A stretch of 64,000 nt of DNA from a bacterium (GTDB taxonomy: Bacteria; Myxococcota_A; UBA9160; UBA4427), in assembly GCA_024742285.1 (NCBI GenBank), contig JANSYR010000022.1, positions 19,970 to 83,969 on the forward strand. Reading direction: 5' to 3'. Positions 8,870 through 18,426 of the stretch are shown in pieces; the stretch's first letter is position 1, and every line of letters starts with the position of its first letter. The translations under genes were made by a program, and so were the position numbers. The notes under the pieces are model-generated. The model was not told the origin of the DNA, made no database searches, and saw nothing but the letters and a program-made list of their open reading frames with translations.

Positions 8870-9007
8870 CTCGAATCGAAGCTCCTGAGCGCGCCACCCG
8901 CGCTCGGTCTGAAGGGCCGGAACCGGCGGGCCCGGTGACGGGCCCGCTCGGCGATCCGGCGGTGGAATGGGTCGGGTGACCGTGCTCTGGTTCCCGCTCG
9001 GCTGTCC

Positions 9008-9026
9008 ACCGACCCGAAGGGTCGGT
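9008..9026 (-). other. Perfect 8-bp hairpin in the mpa-dop spacer
   Basis: ACCGACCC-GAA-GGGTCGGT at 9008-9026, 18 bases beyond the mpa stop. The 174-base spacer 8870-9043 holds no gene. No T-run follows, so attenuation or mRNA processing between mpa and dop is as likely as termination. Confidence 0.4.
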
Positions 9027-9043
9027 CTCCGCTCAGCCGGAGG

Positions 9044-11032
9044 TCAGAGGTACTGCCCCTGGCCGGCGGAGACGTTCTCGATGCTCTCTTCCTTGCGCTC
9101 CATGCCGGTGATGAGCGTTCGGACGTTGATGATCCGTTCGCCCTTCCGGCCGGAGATCCGGGCCCAGTCGTCCGGATTCGTGGTGTTCGGAAGATCCTCG
9201 TTCTCCTTGAACTCCTCGCGCACCGACTCGATCAGGTCGTCGGCCGTGATGCCGTGGTCGCCCCCTTCGAGGAAGCGCTTGACGGCCTTGCGCTTGGCGC
9301 GGGCGACGATGTTCTCGAGCATCGCGCCGGAGGAGAAGTCCTTGAAGTAGAAGATCTCGCGCTCGCCCTTGGCGTAGGTCACCTCGAGGAACTTGTTCTC
9401 GTCCCCCTCGGAGTACATGTTGTCGACGACCTCCATGATCATGCCCTTGCACGCCTTCTCGCGGTCGCCGTCGAAGCGACTCACGAGGGTCTCGTGCAGC
9501 GGGAGATCGTCGGTCATGTACTTCTCGAGGATCGAGATGGCCGAATCGCGATCGGGTCGCGACACCTTGACCTTCAGATCCAGACGACCCGGGCGGAGCA
9601 CCGCGGGGTCGATCAGGTCCTGACGGTTCGAGGCGCCGATCACGATCACGTTCTGGAGCGATTCGACGCCGTCGATCTCCGAGAGGAACTGGGCCACGAC
9701 CGTGGCCTCCATGTCCGAGGAGACGCCCGATCCGCGCATGCGGAAGAGCGAGTCCATCTCGTCGAAGAAGACGACGACCGGCACGTCCTGGCTGGCCTTG
9801 TCGCGGGCCTTCTTGAAGACCTCGCGCAGCTTGCTCTCGGTCTCGCCGACGTACTTGTTGAGCAGCTCCGGGCCCTTGACGTTCAGGAAGTACGCCGTGG
9901 TGGCCTTCCCCGTCCGGGACTCGATCCGCTTGGCCAGACTGTTCGCCACCGCTTTCGCGATCAGCGTCTTGCCGCAGCCGGGCGGGCCGTAGAGCAGGAT
10001 GCCCTTCGGCGGGCTGAGCTTGTGCTCCAGGAAGACCTCCGGGTGGAGATAGGGCAGCTCGACCGAATCCCGCAGGATCTCGATCTGGTCGCCCAGGCCC
10101 CCGATGTCTTCGTAGGTGACGTCCGGGATCTCCTCGAGCATCACCTCTTCGACCGACGACTTCGGCAGCTTCTCGAAGGCGTACATGGTTCGCATGTCCA
10201 CGAGAAGCGGGTCGCCGACTTTGATCGTCTCCCGGCGCAGCGGCTCGGAGAGGGTGACCACCCGTTCGTCGTCGGTGTGTCCACTGACGATCACGCGGCT
10301 GTCGGAGATCGAGTCGACGACCGTGCAGACCTCACCGCGCTGGGTGTACTCGGCGCCTTCGATGATGTTGAACGCCTCGTTGAGGACGACGTACTGACCT
10401 TCGTCGAGCTGGAACGGATCCAGGTTCGGATGCACGTTCACGCGCATCGGACGGCCGTCCATCAGGATCTCGCTGGTCCCGTCCTTGTTGGCCCGGAGGA
10501 AGATCCCGTAGGTGTTGGGCGGAGCGCAGAGCTTGTCGACCTCTTCCTTCAAGAGCTCGATCTGCTGCTTCGCCTCCTGGAGCATCGCCACCAGCTTCTC
10601 GTTCTGCCGTTCGGCGTCCCGGTGCTGGGTGCGCGCCTGGTCATAGCGTCGTCGCAGCGTCTCGAAGTCCGCCAGCATCCGGTCGAGCCGGTGCCGGAAC
10701 TCGTTCGAGTCGCTGCCGAAGAAGCGCATCGCGTCCTGCAGGCGTTCGGCTTCGCTGTCAGAGCGACCGGAAACGTCAGAACGACCGGAAACGTCGGAAC
10801 GACCGCTGCCGGGGTGCGGGGCGTCGCCACCGCCGTACTCCGGCGAGCCACCCTGGGCGAACTCTCCCTCTTCCGGGCGTCCGCTCGCCGAGCCGGTTCC
10901 ACCGGAGGGATTGATCCGACGCATCACGTCGCGCACGAATCCCTTCCGGCCAGAGCCTCCGCCCTGCGATTCGGCGCCGCTGCCCCCGGAAGCGCCGCCG
11001 CCTCGGGAAGAGTCCGAATCATGTTCGCTCAT
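9044..11032 (-). CDS. mpa: Proteasome-associated AAA+ ATPase Mpa/ARC
   Basis: 662 residues, longer than mycobacterial Mpa (about 609) because of a Gly/Ser-rich N-terminus of about 95 residues. Next come a coiled coil (about 111-168) that binds Pup, the OB-fold inter-domain region, and an AAA+ module with Walker A GPPGCGKT (349-356), Walker [10 protein letters not shown] and arginine-bearing VLRPGRLD. The protein ends GQYL, the proteasome-docking tail. Mpa recognises pupylated proteins, unfolds them and feeds the core. ATG 11032 is chosen for its AAGGAG ribosome site; an in-frame start at 11101 has none. It is the first gene of the locus. Confidence 0.95.
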   Translation of the reverse strand: MSEHDSDSSRGGGASGGSGAESQGGGSGRKGFVRDVMRRINPSGGTGSASGRPEEGEFAQGGSPEYGGGDAPHPGSGRSDVSGRSDVSGRSDSEAERLQDAMRFFGSDSNEFRHRLDRMLADFETLRRRYDQARTQHRDAERQNEKLVAMLQEAKQQIELLKEEVDKLCAPPNTYGIFLRANKDGTSEILMDGRPMRVNVHPNLDPFQLDEGQYVVLNEAFNIIEGAEYTQRGEVCTVVDSISDSRVIVSGHTDDERVVTLSEPLRRETIKVGDPLLVDMRTMYAFEKLPKSSVEEVMLEEIPDVTYEDIGGLGDQIEILRDSVELPYLHPEVFLEHKLSPPKGILLYGPPGCGKTLIAKAVANSLAKRIESRTGKATTAYFLNVKGPELLNKYVGETESKLREVFKKARDKASQDVPVVVFFDEMDSLFRMRGSGVSSDMEATVVAQFLSEIDGVESLQNVIVIGASNRQDLIDPAVLRPGRLDLKVKVSRPDRDSAISILEKYMTDDLPLHETLVSRFDGDREKACKGMIMEVVDNMYSEGDENKFLEVTYAKGEREIFYFKDFSSGAMLENIVARAKRKAVKRFLEGGDHGITADDLIESVREEFKENEDLPNTTNPDDWARISGRKGERIINVRTLITGMERKEESIENVSAGQGQYL
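10765..10800 (-). repeat. 18-bp tandem repeat inside mpa
   Basis: Two 18-bp copies (10765-10782, 10783-10800) differing by one base, plus partial flanking copies. They encode repeated GRSDVS in the disordered N-terminal region of Mpa, before the coiled coil. Confidence 0.8.
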
Positions 11033-12428
11033 TGCGATCTCTCCTTTGCCTTGCCCGGGCCGCCCACTCCGCAGAAACGTGCGGAGTCGAAATGGCCCCA
11101 TCCCTCACCCGTCCAGTACTGCAAGGGGTGTGCCGGCTTTCGCCGTGCCCCCTCCAGAATTGCGTGGCGCAACCTGCACTCTATCCGCCGCAGCCGACTC
11201 ATCGAGCGCCGGGTGGGCGCGACGGTTCGACGATCGGGCAGTCTCGAGTGAGTCGCCGGGGGGCGGGGGATGGGAGCCTCGCGAGCGGTCCTCGCGGGCG
11301 GAGCGGGCGCGCTCCGTGAAGTGGAATCCGGCCTCGTGCGGGGTGAGCAGGTGACCGGAAAAAGACTGGCAAAACGGGCGGATGGACGCGCCTCGGGGTG
11401 ACTCGGACGGACGTAGGGCGATTGGAAGCAACGGGGCAGCCGGGCCGCACGCAGGCCTCCGGTCGGCGACCGAAGCACACCGTCGGCGAGGGTCTCGTGT
11501 CCCTCGCTCCCCGTCGTCCCGGGCAGGCCTAGCATTCCTCCCGCTTTCCCTTCCTCCGCTGTCGGCACCTCTGCTCGGGGTGGCCGTTTGCGCCGGTCGA
11601 GCCCGTACTCGGTCTCGCGAGTTCGCTCATTTCCGTACCGGTCGGAACCGCCTCCCTGCGCTGCAGGGGTCCTCCGTGGGTGATCGGGGGGATCAGAGGG
11701 ACGTGTCGGGTCGCGTCGTCCTGCGTCTCGTCCTGCCAGGCGGGCGAGAGCCCGCTCTCGGCGCGCTTCTCGCTCGTGCTGGGTGCGATCTCCCTCTTCG
11801 CGTTGCCGCGTTGTCGCGTTCACGGTCGATCGCGCTGTCTCGCGGATCAACGAACACGGCCCATGCGTCCGTATTCGCTCTCTCCGCCCCGGGTTTTCGC
11901 CCGGCTCGTCCGCCTCGATCCCTCGACGACGACGATGTTATGCGCGAAGCAGACGCAGCGCGAAGGTGGAAACCTCTTGAACTCCTCGAATTTGAAGCCG
12001 TTTTCGCTTTTTTCGAGTGTATCGACGAAGCCACCCCTGTCAACCGGACCGAATCTGCAGAAATCCTCATAAACTCCTGTTTTATCTTGAGTAAAGCGTT
12101 CCGATGCGAACACCTCGGCCCCGATCGGTGCACTCGTCCTCGCGCGGGTCGGGCCGTCGAGAGCGGTCCGCATGAAGTGAGTCACCTGCGCCCCCGAGCC
12201 GGTTTCGGCGATTCGGACTGCCAACCGAGGTGGCAGCGGGGTCACTCGGATGCCGGAAATCGGACGAAATCGTCGAAATCGCGCCGGCGCCGATCTACGC
12301 ACGGATTACGAGCAGGATGCGCACCGTTCGCTTCGCACTGTCGTGCGCGCGCGCCGATGCGCGGAACCAAAGTGCCCAACCGCGTCGCTCCGGTGGCCTC
12401 CGGCGGGGGATCACCTTCGCGAGCGCCT
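11033..12428. other. 1.4 kb gap with no confident gene; AT-richer island near 11930-12115
   Basis: Upstream of mpa and downstream of lolA, both minus strand. Open frames here give low-complexity Arg/Ser/Pro translations. The stretch 11930-12115 is visibly AT-richer than its surroundings, with short A and T runs. On the minus strand it contains an AGGAG-preceded ATG at 12070 and a different open frame (11847-12302) with a more protein-like composition; neither matches a family I know. The promoter for the proteasome locus should lie in this gap, but I could not place it. Confidence 0.5.
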
Positions 12429-13220
12429 TCAGCGCGTGCTCGCGTCCCCGCCTTCCGGACTGGGCCAGCCGGCATCGGCGTCCAGCGCCCCTTCGGCGCC
12501 GGCTGCTCCCGCCGCGTAGTCGATCAGCTCGACGCCTTCGGGCGGATCGAAGGCGAAGGTCGAATCCGGCGGCGCCTGGTTCACGAGAACGTCCCGGAAG
12601 CGGATGATCGTCTCGTTGCCGAAGAGGTCGACGACCGACGTCGCGACGATGTCTCCGGTCTTCCGATCCGCAACCAGCCCGAGGCGCTCGTAGGTTGCGT
12701 CCTCGCGCGGAAGCAAGGTGAGGTCCACCCGCTCGGCGGTGCAGCGCGTCGCTTCGACGTCGAAGGCGTCCACGATCTTCCCGTCCCCGAGCAGGAACTG
12801 GAGCGCGGCGCCGCTCAGGTAGCCGGCGGTGACTTCGAGGCGGGTGGCGGTCCCGCCCTCGATGTCGTGGATCCAGAGCGTCTCGCCGTCGCTGACGACG
12901 AGGCTCGGCTCCGGGTCGGCGTAACGCCATCGCATCCGCCCGGGCTTGGCGAAGACGACCTCGCCCCGCTTCACGTCCGAATCCATCAACGCTCGCCCAC
13001 CGAAGGTCGCCGACTGGCTCTCCTGCTCGAACGCGGCGGCGAGATCGCGAATGCCGTCGTAGCGGCTCTGGACGAGCGCCGCGGCCTCCGCCCCGGCCCG
13101 CGGCGCGCAGGCAGCCTCGACGGCCTCTTCCCCGGCGAACGCACCCGCCGTGCTCAGCCCGACGAGCCCCGTCGCCATCATCGCGCGCAACGCACGCACG
13201 CCTCCTCCTACGATCGCCAT
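12429..13220 (-). CDS. lolA: Outer-membrane lipoprotein carrier protein LolA-like
   Basis: 263 residues. LolA shuttles lipoproteins across the periplasm from LolCDE to the outer membrane. A signal peptide is evident (MMATGLVGLSTAGAFAG). The half-barrel body shows the LolA order: an FEQ segment (LAAAFEQESQSATFGG), GEVVFAKPGRMRWRY, VVSDGETLWIHD, then FAFDPPEGVELID near the end. An acidic tail follows. ATG 13220 has a GGAG nine bases upstream; a GTG at 13250 is an alternative. It follows ftsK by 145 bases, an arrangement common in proteobacteria. Confidence 0.87.
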   Translation of the reverse strand: MAIVGGGVRALRAMMATGLVGLSTAGAFAGEEAVEAACAPRAGAEAAALVQSRYDGIRDLAAAFEQESQSATFGGRALMDSDVKRGEVVFAKPGRMRWRYADPEPSLVVSDGETLWIHDIEGGTATRLEVTAGYLSGAALQFLLGDGKIVDAFDVEATRCTAERVDLTLLPREDATYERLGLVADRKTGDIVATSVVDLFGNETIIRFRDVLVNQAPPDSTFAFDPPEGVELIDYAAGAAGAEGALDADAGWPSPEGGDASTR

Positions 13221-13365
13221 GGTCTCGCTCTCCAGTCGCAAGGGGCGCACTCAGCCGCCGCACGCCCGCACGCGGAGCTCCCGTGCGGAGCGCCGCCAGG
13301 CGGCCGATCTCGCCCTCGAATGCCCGAATGCGATCCAGGCTCGCCGAGCGCCCGCAGGCGAAGGT

Positions 13366-15861
13366 CTAGTCGATCTCTTCTTCCACCGCGGGCGTCGGCA
13401 GCAGGACCTCGCGGCCCTTCGATCCGATCTGCGGACCGATCATGCCCTCGAGCTCCATCTGCTCGATGATCCGCGCGGCCCGGTTGTACCCGATCTTGAG
13501 GCGGCGCTGGACGTAGGAGATCGATGCGTTCCGCGTCGTCGCGACGATCTCGACCGCCTGGTCGAACATCTCGTCGACGTCCTCGCCCCGGCTCTCGATC
13601 GTCGCGGCCTCCTCGCTCGCCCGCATCAGGTCGTCGTCGAAGACCGGTCGTCCCTGGTCCTTCAGGAAGGCTACGAGGTCGTGGACCTCCGTTTCGTTCA
13701 CGAAGGGCCCGTGGATCCGCTGGAGCACCGCCGTTCCCGGCGGGAGGAAGAGCATGTCGCCCATGCCCAGCAGGTCGTCCGCGCCCTTCTGGTCGAGAAT
13801 CGTCCGCGAGTCGGTGCCGCTCGAGACCTGGAAGGATACGCGGGCCGGGAAGTTCGCCTTGATCACGCCGGTGAGGACGTCGACGCTCGGTCGCTGGGTC
13901 GCCAGCACGAGGTGGATGCCGGCGGCGCGCGCCATCTGCGCGAGGCGCTGGAGCGACTCCTCGACCTCCTTGGCGGAGGACATCATCAGATCGGCGAGCT
14001 CGTCGATCACGACGACGATGTAGGGCAGCTCCTGCCACTCGATCTCTTCCGGCGTGGTCTGGCCCGGCTTCAGCTTCAACTCGAAGGACTCCTCGCCCTC
14101 CTCGATCATCTTCCGCGCCTTCTCGTTGAACTGATCGATGTTGCGCACGCCGGTCGCGCTCATCATCTGGTAGCGCTCTTCCATCTTGCGAACGACGCCC
14201 TGGAGCGCCGCCGCCGCGCGCTTCGGGCTCGTCACGACGTCCGCGATCAGATGCGGGATCCCGTCGTAGATCGACAGCTCGAGCATCTTGGGATCGACCA
14301 TGAGGAGCTTGAGCTCGTTCGGCGTGGCGCGCATGAGCAGCGAGCAGAGGAACGAGTTCAGGAAGACCGACTTGCCCGTGCCCGTCGACCCGGCCACCAG
14401 CAGATGCGGCATCTTCGCGAGATCCGAGGTCACCGAGTTGCCGAAGATGTCCTTGCCCATCGCGACCGCGAGCTTGCCCTTGCTCTTGCGGAAGCTGTCG
14501 GACTCGAGGCATTCGCGCAGGTAGACCGTGTCTCGCTGGGGATTCGGGACCTCGATCCCGACGACCGATTTGCCGGGCAGGGGCGCGATGATCCGGATCG
14601 AGATCGCGCGGAGGGCCATCGTCAGGTCGTCGGTCAGGCCGACGATCTTGTTGACCTTGATGCCCGCCGCCGGCTCGTACTCGTACATCGTGATGACGGG
14701 GCCGGGATGGACGCGCACCACGCGCCCGGTCACGCCGAAGTCCTGGAGCTTCTTCTCCAGGATCTTCGAGTTCATGAGCAGCGAATCGCGGTCGTAGGTC
14801 CGCTCGCCGTCCGGCGGCGCTTCGAAGATCGCGACGTCCGGGAGCTGGAACGGGCCGCGCGGCCCGTTCTCGTTGAACTGGAAGGCCTCCTGCTCGGGCT
14901 TCCGCTTGCGCTTGCGCTCCTCGTCGTGGTCGACGATGTCGGGCTCTTCACCTGGCCGCATCCGTCGCGCGGCCGGCGCCGGCTTCTCCTCGGGCTCCGC
15001 GAGCACATCGACCGGCGAAGCGGGCTCCTCCTGCTCGCGCACTTCTTCCTCGAAGCTGAGCTCGGGCTCGCGCCGCTCCTGTACGCGCTCGCGACGCGCC
15101 CGCTGCTCGCGACGCACGGAGATCTGCGTGATCGCCTCGCGGGTCTGGCGGACGGCACGCCCGGCTCCGGCGATCGTCGCGCGGGTGAGATGGACGGCGA
15201 AGTCCATCGCGCGCCGCAGGCTCCGCATCACCCATTCTCCGAAGGCCATCGCGCGCTCGATCGACCAGACGGCCGCGCGCCCGAGGGCGCCCAGCACGGC
15301 GCCGCTCGAGACGCCGGTCAACGAGAGCACCCCGACGGCGAGACCGAGACCGGTCAGGACGAGCGCACCCGCCGTTCCGAAGAGGAGCGTGAGGAAATCC
15401 GCACCGTTCCCACCCAGCCAGCCGGGCTCCACCCACGGCACGGATTCGGGGGCCAGGCGATAGAGCAACGGCGGAAGCAGGGCGACGGTCGGGATCAACA
15501 CGACCGCACCGATCCAGAAGCGCGAAAGGAGCCCCGGCATCCCGAGGCTCATCACGAGACGGCCCCCGAGAAAGGCGCAGGCCGCGACGAAGACGATCGC
15601 GCCGGCGCCGAAACCGCGCAGGAGCCCGCCGGCGAGGGTGGCGCCGACCGGTCCCGCCCGATTCGAGACTTCGACCAGCTGTCCGATCGGGTCCGACGGC
15701 GCGTAGGTCGCCAGGGCCAGGGTCGCCAGGAGCGAGAGCCCGATCAGCACCAGGCCCGCGATCTCGGAGCCCGCTGCGACGAGGACCGGACCGTCCTCGC
15801 TGCGCTCCTCGGCTTTGCGCCCGCCCCGCTTCGCGCGCGACTTCGCCGCCGCCTTGGCCAT
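13366..15861 (-). CDS. ftsK: DNA translocase FtsK/SpoIIIE
   Basis: 831 residues. FtsK couples chromosome dimer resolution and segregation to septation. The N-terminal ~190 residues contain about four membrane helices. A charged linker (about 240-325, rich in Arg and Glu) leads to the alpha-beta motor with Walker A GSTGTGKS (about 491-498), Walker B (VVVIDELADLMM) and LATQRPSVDVLTG. The C-terminal winged-helix gamma domain (SISYVQRRLKIGYNRAARI) reads KOPS sites. ATG 15861 has an AGGGGGG ribosome site; the in-frame ATG at 15939 lacks one. The linker is short compared with E. coli FtsK. Confidence 0.95.
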   Translation of the reverse strand: MAKAAAKSRAKRGGRKAEERSEDGPVLVAAGSEIAGLVLIGLSLLATLALATYAPSDPIGQLVEVSNRAGPVGATLAGGLLRGFGAGAIVFVAACAFLGGRLVMSLGMPGLLSRFWIGAVVLIPTVALLPPLLYRLAPESVPWVEPGWLGGNGADFLTLLFGTAGALVLTGLGLAVGVLSLTGVSSGAVLGALGRAAVWSIERAMAFGEWVMRSLRRAMDFAVHLTRATIAGAGRAVRQTREAITQISVRREQRARRERVQERREPELSFEEEVREQEEPASPVDVLAEPEEKPAPAARRMRPGEEPDIVDHDEERKRKRKPEQEAFQFNENGPRGPFQLPDVAIFEAPPDGERTYDRDSLLMNSKILEKKLQDFGVTGRVVRVHPGPVITMYEYEPAAGIKVNKIVGLTDDLTMALRAISIRIIAPLPGKSVVGIEVPNPQRDTVYLRECLESDSFRKSKGKLAVAMGKDIFGNSVTSDLAKMPHLLVAGSTGTGKSVFLNSFLCSLLMRATPNELKLLMVDPKMLELSIYDGIPHLIADVVTSPKRAAAALQGVVRKMEERYQMMSATGVRNIDQFNEKARKMIEEGEESFELKLKPGQTTPEEIEWQELPYIVVVIDELADLMMSSAKEVEESLQRLAQMARAAGIHLVLATQRPSVDVLTGVIKANFPARVSFQVSSGTDSRTILDQKGADDLLGMGDMLFLPPGTAVLQRIHGPFVNETEVHDLVAFLKDQGRPVFDDDLMRASEEAATIESRGEDVDEMFDQAVEIVATTRNASISYVQRRLKIGYNRAARIIEQMELEGMIGPQIGSKGREVLLPTPAVEEEID

Positions 15862-16281
15862 CGTCGCCCCCCTGAACACCTGCGGTCGATCACCGTGTTC
15901 GGCGTCGACGATCGGGGGGCGAAGGTCCTCGGTTCTCATCGTCGATCACGGACGGAACACGAGACCGGATGCGCGGCGCAGACCCTCTTCGAGCGAGGGC
16001 GCCCCTGCCTCTGGTGTCTCACGTTCCACGCCGTCCTCGGCCGGCCGAAAACCCAGGCAAGGCTTTCCGGTGCCGCATCCGACGCGCTCGAATCGAGATC
16101 TCACCCCCCGGTGAGAACAATCGTTTCAGGATACCGTGGCCCCCCGTTGGCGAAAAGGGTCGGGCCGTTCCTCCCTTGACGCCTTTCGGCCACGACGGGA
16201 CACTTGGCCCGGACCCCGAGCCCCCCTTCCCCCTCGAATCCGTTCCCGGATTCCCAATCAGGTCCCGATGGAGCCCCCACC

Positions 16282-16737
16282 ATGGCAGGTGTCAACAAAG
16301 CCATTCTCGTCGGCAATCTCGGACGCGATCCCGAGCTCCGACACACCCCCAACGGTCAGGCCGTCGTGAACTTCACGCTCGCCACCAGCGAGAGCTGGAC
16401 CGACAAGAGCGGCGAGCGCCAGGAACGCACCGAGTGGCATCGGATCGTCGTCTGGGGTCGGCAGGCGGAGATGTGCAACCAGTACCTCTCCAAGGGCCGG
16501 ACCGTCTACGTCGAGGGTCGGATCCAGACCCGCGAGTGGGAAGACAAGGACGGCAACAAGCGGTACACGACCGAGATCAACGCCAGCAACGTCAACTTCA
16601 TCGGCCCGCGCACCGACGGCGGCGGCGGGGGTGGAGGCGGCGGCAGCTACTCGGGCGGCGGCGGTGGAGGCGGCGGGACGCGCAACGACGCGCCCATGGA
16701 CGCCGGACCGCCGGTGGACGACGACATCCCCTTCTGA
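16282..16737 (+). CDS. ssb: Single-stranded DNA-binding protein
   Basis: 151 residues. The N-terminal OB fold (about 1-108) shows [30 protein letters not shown] and [12 protein letters not shown] glycine-rich linker (about 113-133) leads to the acidic tail DDDIPF, which recruits replication and repair partners. ATG 16282 has GGAG nine bases upstream, and the fold starts directly after it; an earlier in-frame ATG at 16204 would add a Pro/Ser-rich lead with no counterpart in the family. It diverges from ftsK, with 420 bases between them for two promoters. Confidence 0.96.
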   Translation: MAGVNKAILVGNLGRDPELRHTPNGQAVVNFTLATSESWTDKSGERQERTEWHRIVVWGRQAEMCNQYLSKGRTVYVEGRIQTREWEDKDGNKRYTTEINASNVNFIGPRTDGGGGGGGGGSYSGGGGGGGGTRNDAPMDAGPPVDDDIPF

Positions 16738-16857
16738 GTTGCGGCGTTGGGCGCCCTGCTGGTTGCGTGGCAGGGTGCTCGTCAGTCGACGCCGTCGAAG
16801 CGGAACCGCTGCGTCGGCATGCGGGCAGACGGGGCGTCACGCGGGCATGAGGGTGCG

Positions 16858-17253
16858 TCAGGCGGCGCCGTTGGCGCGGAGGGCGCGGACGATCTGGTCG
16901 ATCCGGGTGCGATCGTCCGGAGTGAGCTCGTCGAACTCGATGCCCATGCCGCCGGGCCGGCCGGATGCGGAGGGCGTGACGCGCACGACGCGACCGACGG
17001 TCTTGAGCGCGAAATCGCTGCCGGGCAGGTTGAACTGCATCGACACTTCGGTCCCCGGTTCGTGAGGCTTGTCGGTCTCGATGAAGAGGCCGCCTTCGTT
17101 GATGTCTCGCGTGAACTCGGAGAACATCTCGTCGACGGTCGCGTAGTCGATCCGCACGGTGACCGGCGCACGACCGGCACGGCGGCGGTCGACGGCGTCT
17201 TCGATCGCCGTGCCGTCTCGGGCCTCATGGGCCTCCATGCTGACTCGGGCCAT
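16858..17253 (-). CDS. PilZ domain protein, myxobacterial-type
   Basis: 131 residues, a single PilZ domain. PilZ domains bind cyclic di-GMP or act as adaptors in motility. The opening RRRAGR stands at the usual RxxxR position. DINEGGLFIETDKPHEPGT and GRVVRV...GMGIEF match the one-domain PilZ proteins (TIGR02266-like) found in many paralogues in myxobacteria. The canonical (D/N)xSxxG motif reads DINEGG, so cyclic di-GMP binding is uncertain. Start ATG 17253 has GGAG 11 bases upstream. It converges on ssb. Confidence 0.85.
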   Translation of the reverse strand: MARVSMEAHEARDGTAIEDAVDRRRAGRAPVTVRIDYATVDEMFSEFTRDINEGGLFIETDKPHEPGTEVSMQFNLPGSDFALKTVGRVVRVTPSASGRPGGMGIEFDELTPDDRTRIDQIVRALRANGAA

Positions 17254-17501
17254 GCCGCTGGTTCTCCCGTGGATCACGCGTCCGGCCGCTGGGCAGGGCG
17301 CGCTCGCACCGTGCTCCGCGTGCGAAGACGCTGGTCCGGCCCCCTTCATCGACCGCCCTGCCCCTCCTCCTTTAGACCGTGGGATCACAGACCCCCTCGG
17401 GGCGCTCTCACGGCACTCTCGAGGCGCTCGCGGGGCACTCTCGGGGAGCTGGCCAGATAATGGCGACGCATGCGGCGCGGGTCTCGAGAGGCCACGCCCC
17501 A
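17254..17501. other. Spacer between radC and the PilZ gene
   Basis: 248 bases without a gene. It contains the 11-bp tandem repeat at 17401-17444 and presumably the PilZ-gene promoter. Confidence 0.5.
17401..17444. repeat. Four tandem copies of an 11-bp unit
   Basis: Units at 17401, 17412, 17423 and 17434 follow GGC(G/A)CTC(T/G)C plus two variable bases. The period is close to one helical turn, so the copies face the same side of the DNA. Confidence 0.75.
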
Positions 17502-18272
17502 TCACGGAACCGGCGCCCCCAGCTCGCCGGCCGCACGGAAGCTGAAGTGGCCGCCGCGGGCGACCACGACGTGGTCGAGGACTTCGATCCCCAGGAGACG
17601 CCCCGATTCCGCCAGGCGCTGGGTCACCGAGCGATCCTCGGCGCTCGGGCTGGGGTCGCCGCTCGGGTGGTTGTGGACGAGCACGATCGCCGCCGCCGCG
17701 GCCCGCACCGCCCCGCGGAAGACCTCGCGCGGGTGGACCAGACTCGCCGTCAACGTTCCGACCGAGACCTCGTCCTCGGCAATCAGCCGGTGACGGCCGT
17801 CCAGCAGAAGTACGTGAAAGGACTCCCGATCGCGGCGACCGAGCCGCGGCAGGAAGTGGCGCTCCACGTCGTCCGGCCCGCCGATCGGCTGACCGACCAC
17901 CAACGGCACCTCCGCGAGACGCCGCGCGATCTCGAAGGCCGCCGCGAGGCTGGCCGCCTTCGCGGGCCCGATCCCCGGGCCGTTCGCGAGCTCCACCCAG
18001 GTCGAGGTCGCGAGCCCGTCGAGCCCACCCCGTTCTCCGAGGAGCATCCGCGCGATCGCTTCGGCGTCCTGGTCCCGGCGCCCGGTCCGCAACAGGAGCG
18101 CGACCAACTCGGCCTCCGCGAGCGCCGATGCACCGACGGACGCGAGTCGTTCCCTCGGCCCGCCGGGCGTCTCGCGTCGCGAGACGCCGGCACGGACGGG
18201 TACCGGCGCGGCTCCGCTCCGCTGGCGCCCCCTCTCGGCCTCGCCCCCTTCGATCGCTCCTCTGGACCGCAT
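17502..18272 (-). CDS. radC: RadC family JAMM-domain protein
   Basis: 256 residues. An N-terminal helix-hairpin-helix (GPGIGPAKAASL) precedes the JAMM metal site HNHPSGDPSPSAED, with the partner VGTLTASLVHPREVF segment. RadC was once linked to radiation repair, but its biochemical role is unsettled. The first ~30 residues are Arg/Gly-rich, so the true start could be a little downstream. It sits between the anti-sigma gene and the PilZ gene on the same strand. Confidence 0.92.
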   Translation of the reverse strand: MRSRGAIEGGEAERGRQRSGAAPVPVRAGVSRRETPGGPRERLASVGASALAEAELVALLLRTGRRDQDAEAIARMLLGERGGLDGLATSTWVELANGPGIGPAKAASLAAAFEIARRLAEVPLVVGQPIGGPDDVERHFLPRLGRRDRESFHVLLLDGRHRLIAEDEVSVGTLTASLVHPREVFRGAVRAAAAAIVLVHNHPSGDPSPSAEDRSVTQRLAESGRLLGIEVLDHVVVARGGHFSFRAAGELGAPVP

Positions 18273-18426
18273 CGCGCCCCCCCTCGTTGGGGACGCAAGC
18301 TAGGCGGCGATCCAGAGGGCAGAAAGCGAGAGAACCGGAGATCACGATCGGGGCGTGACGGCCCGACGACGGAGTCCGATCGGACCGCGCGGGGGCGACC
18401 CGGGCCGAAGACCGGCCGCGCTCGGC

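Noticed and set aside
11693..12070. Small minus-strand gene with AGGAG ribosome site upstream of the proteasome locus
   Set aside because: The translation is Arg/Ser-rich and low in complexity, and a different frame of the same region looks more protein-like; not enough support for a gene call.
16738..16857. Terminator between ssb and the PilZ gene
   Set aside because: A 7-bp stem with a 10-base loop near 16753-16776 is weak and has no T-run.
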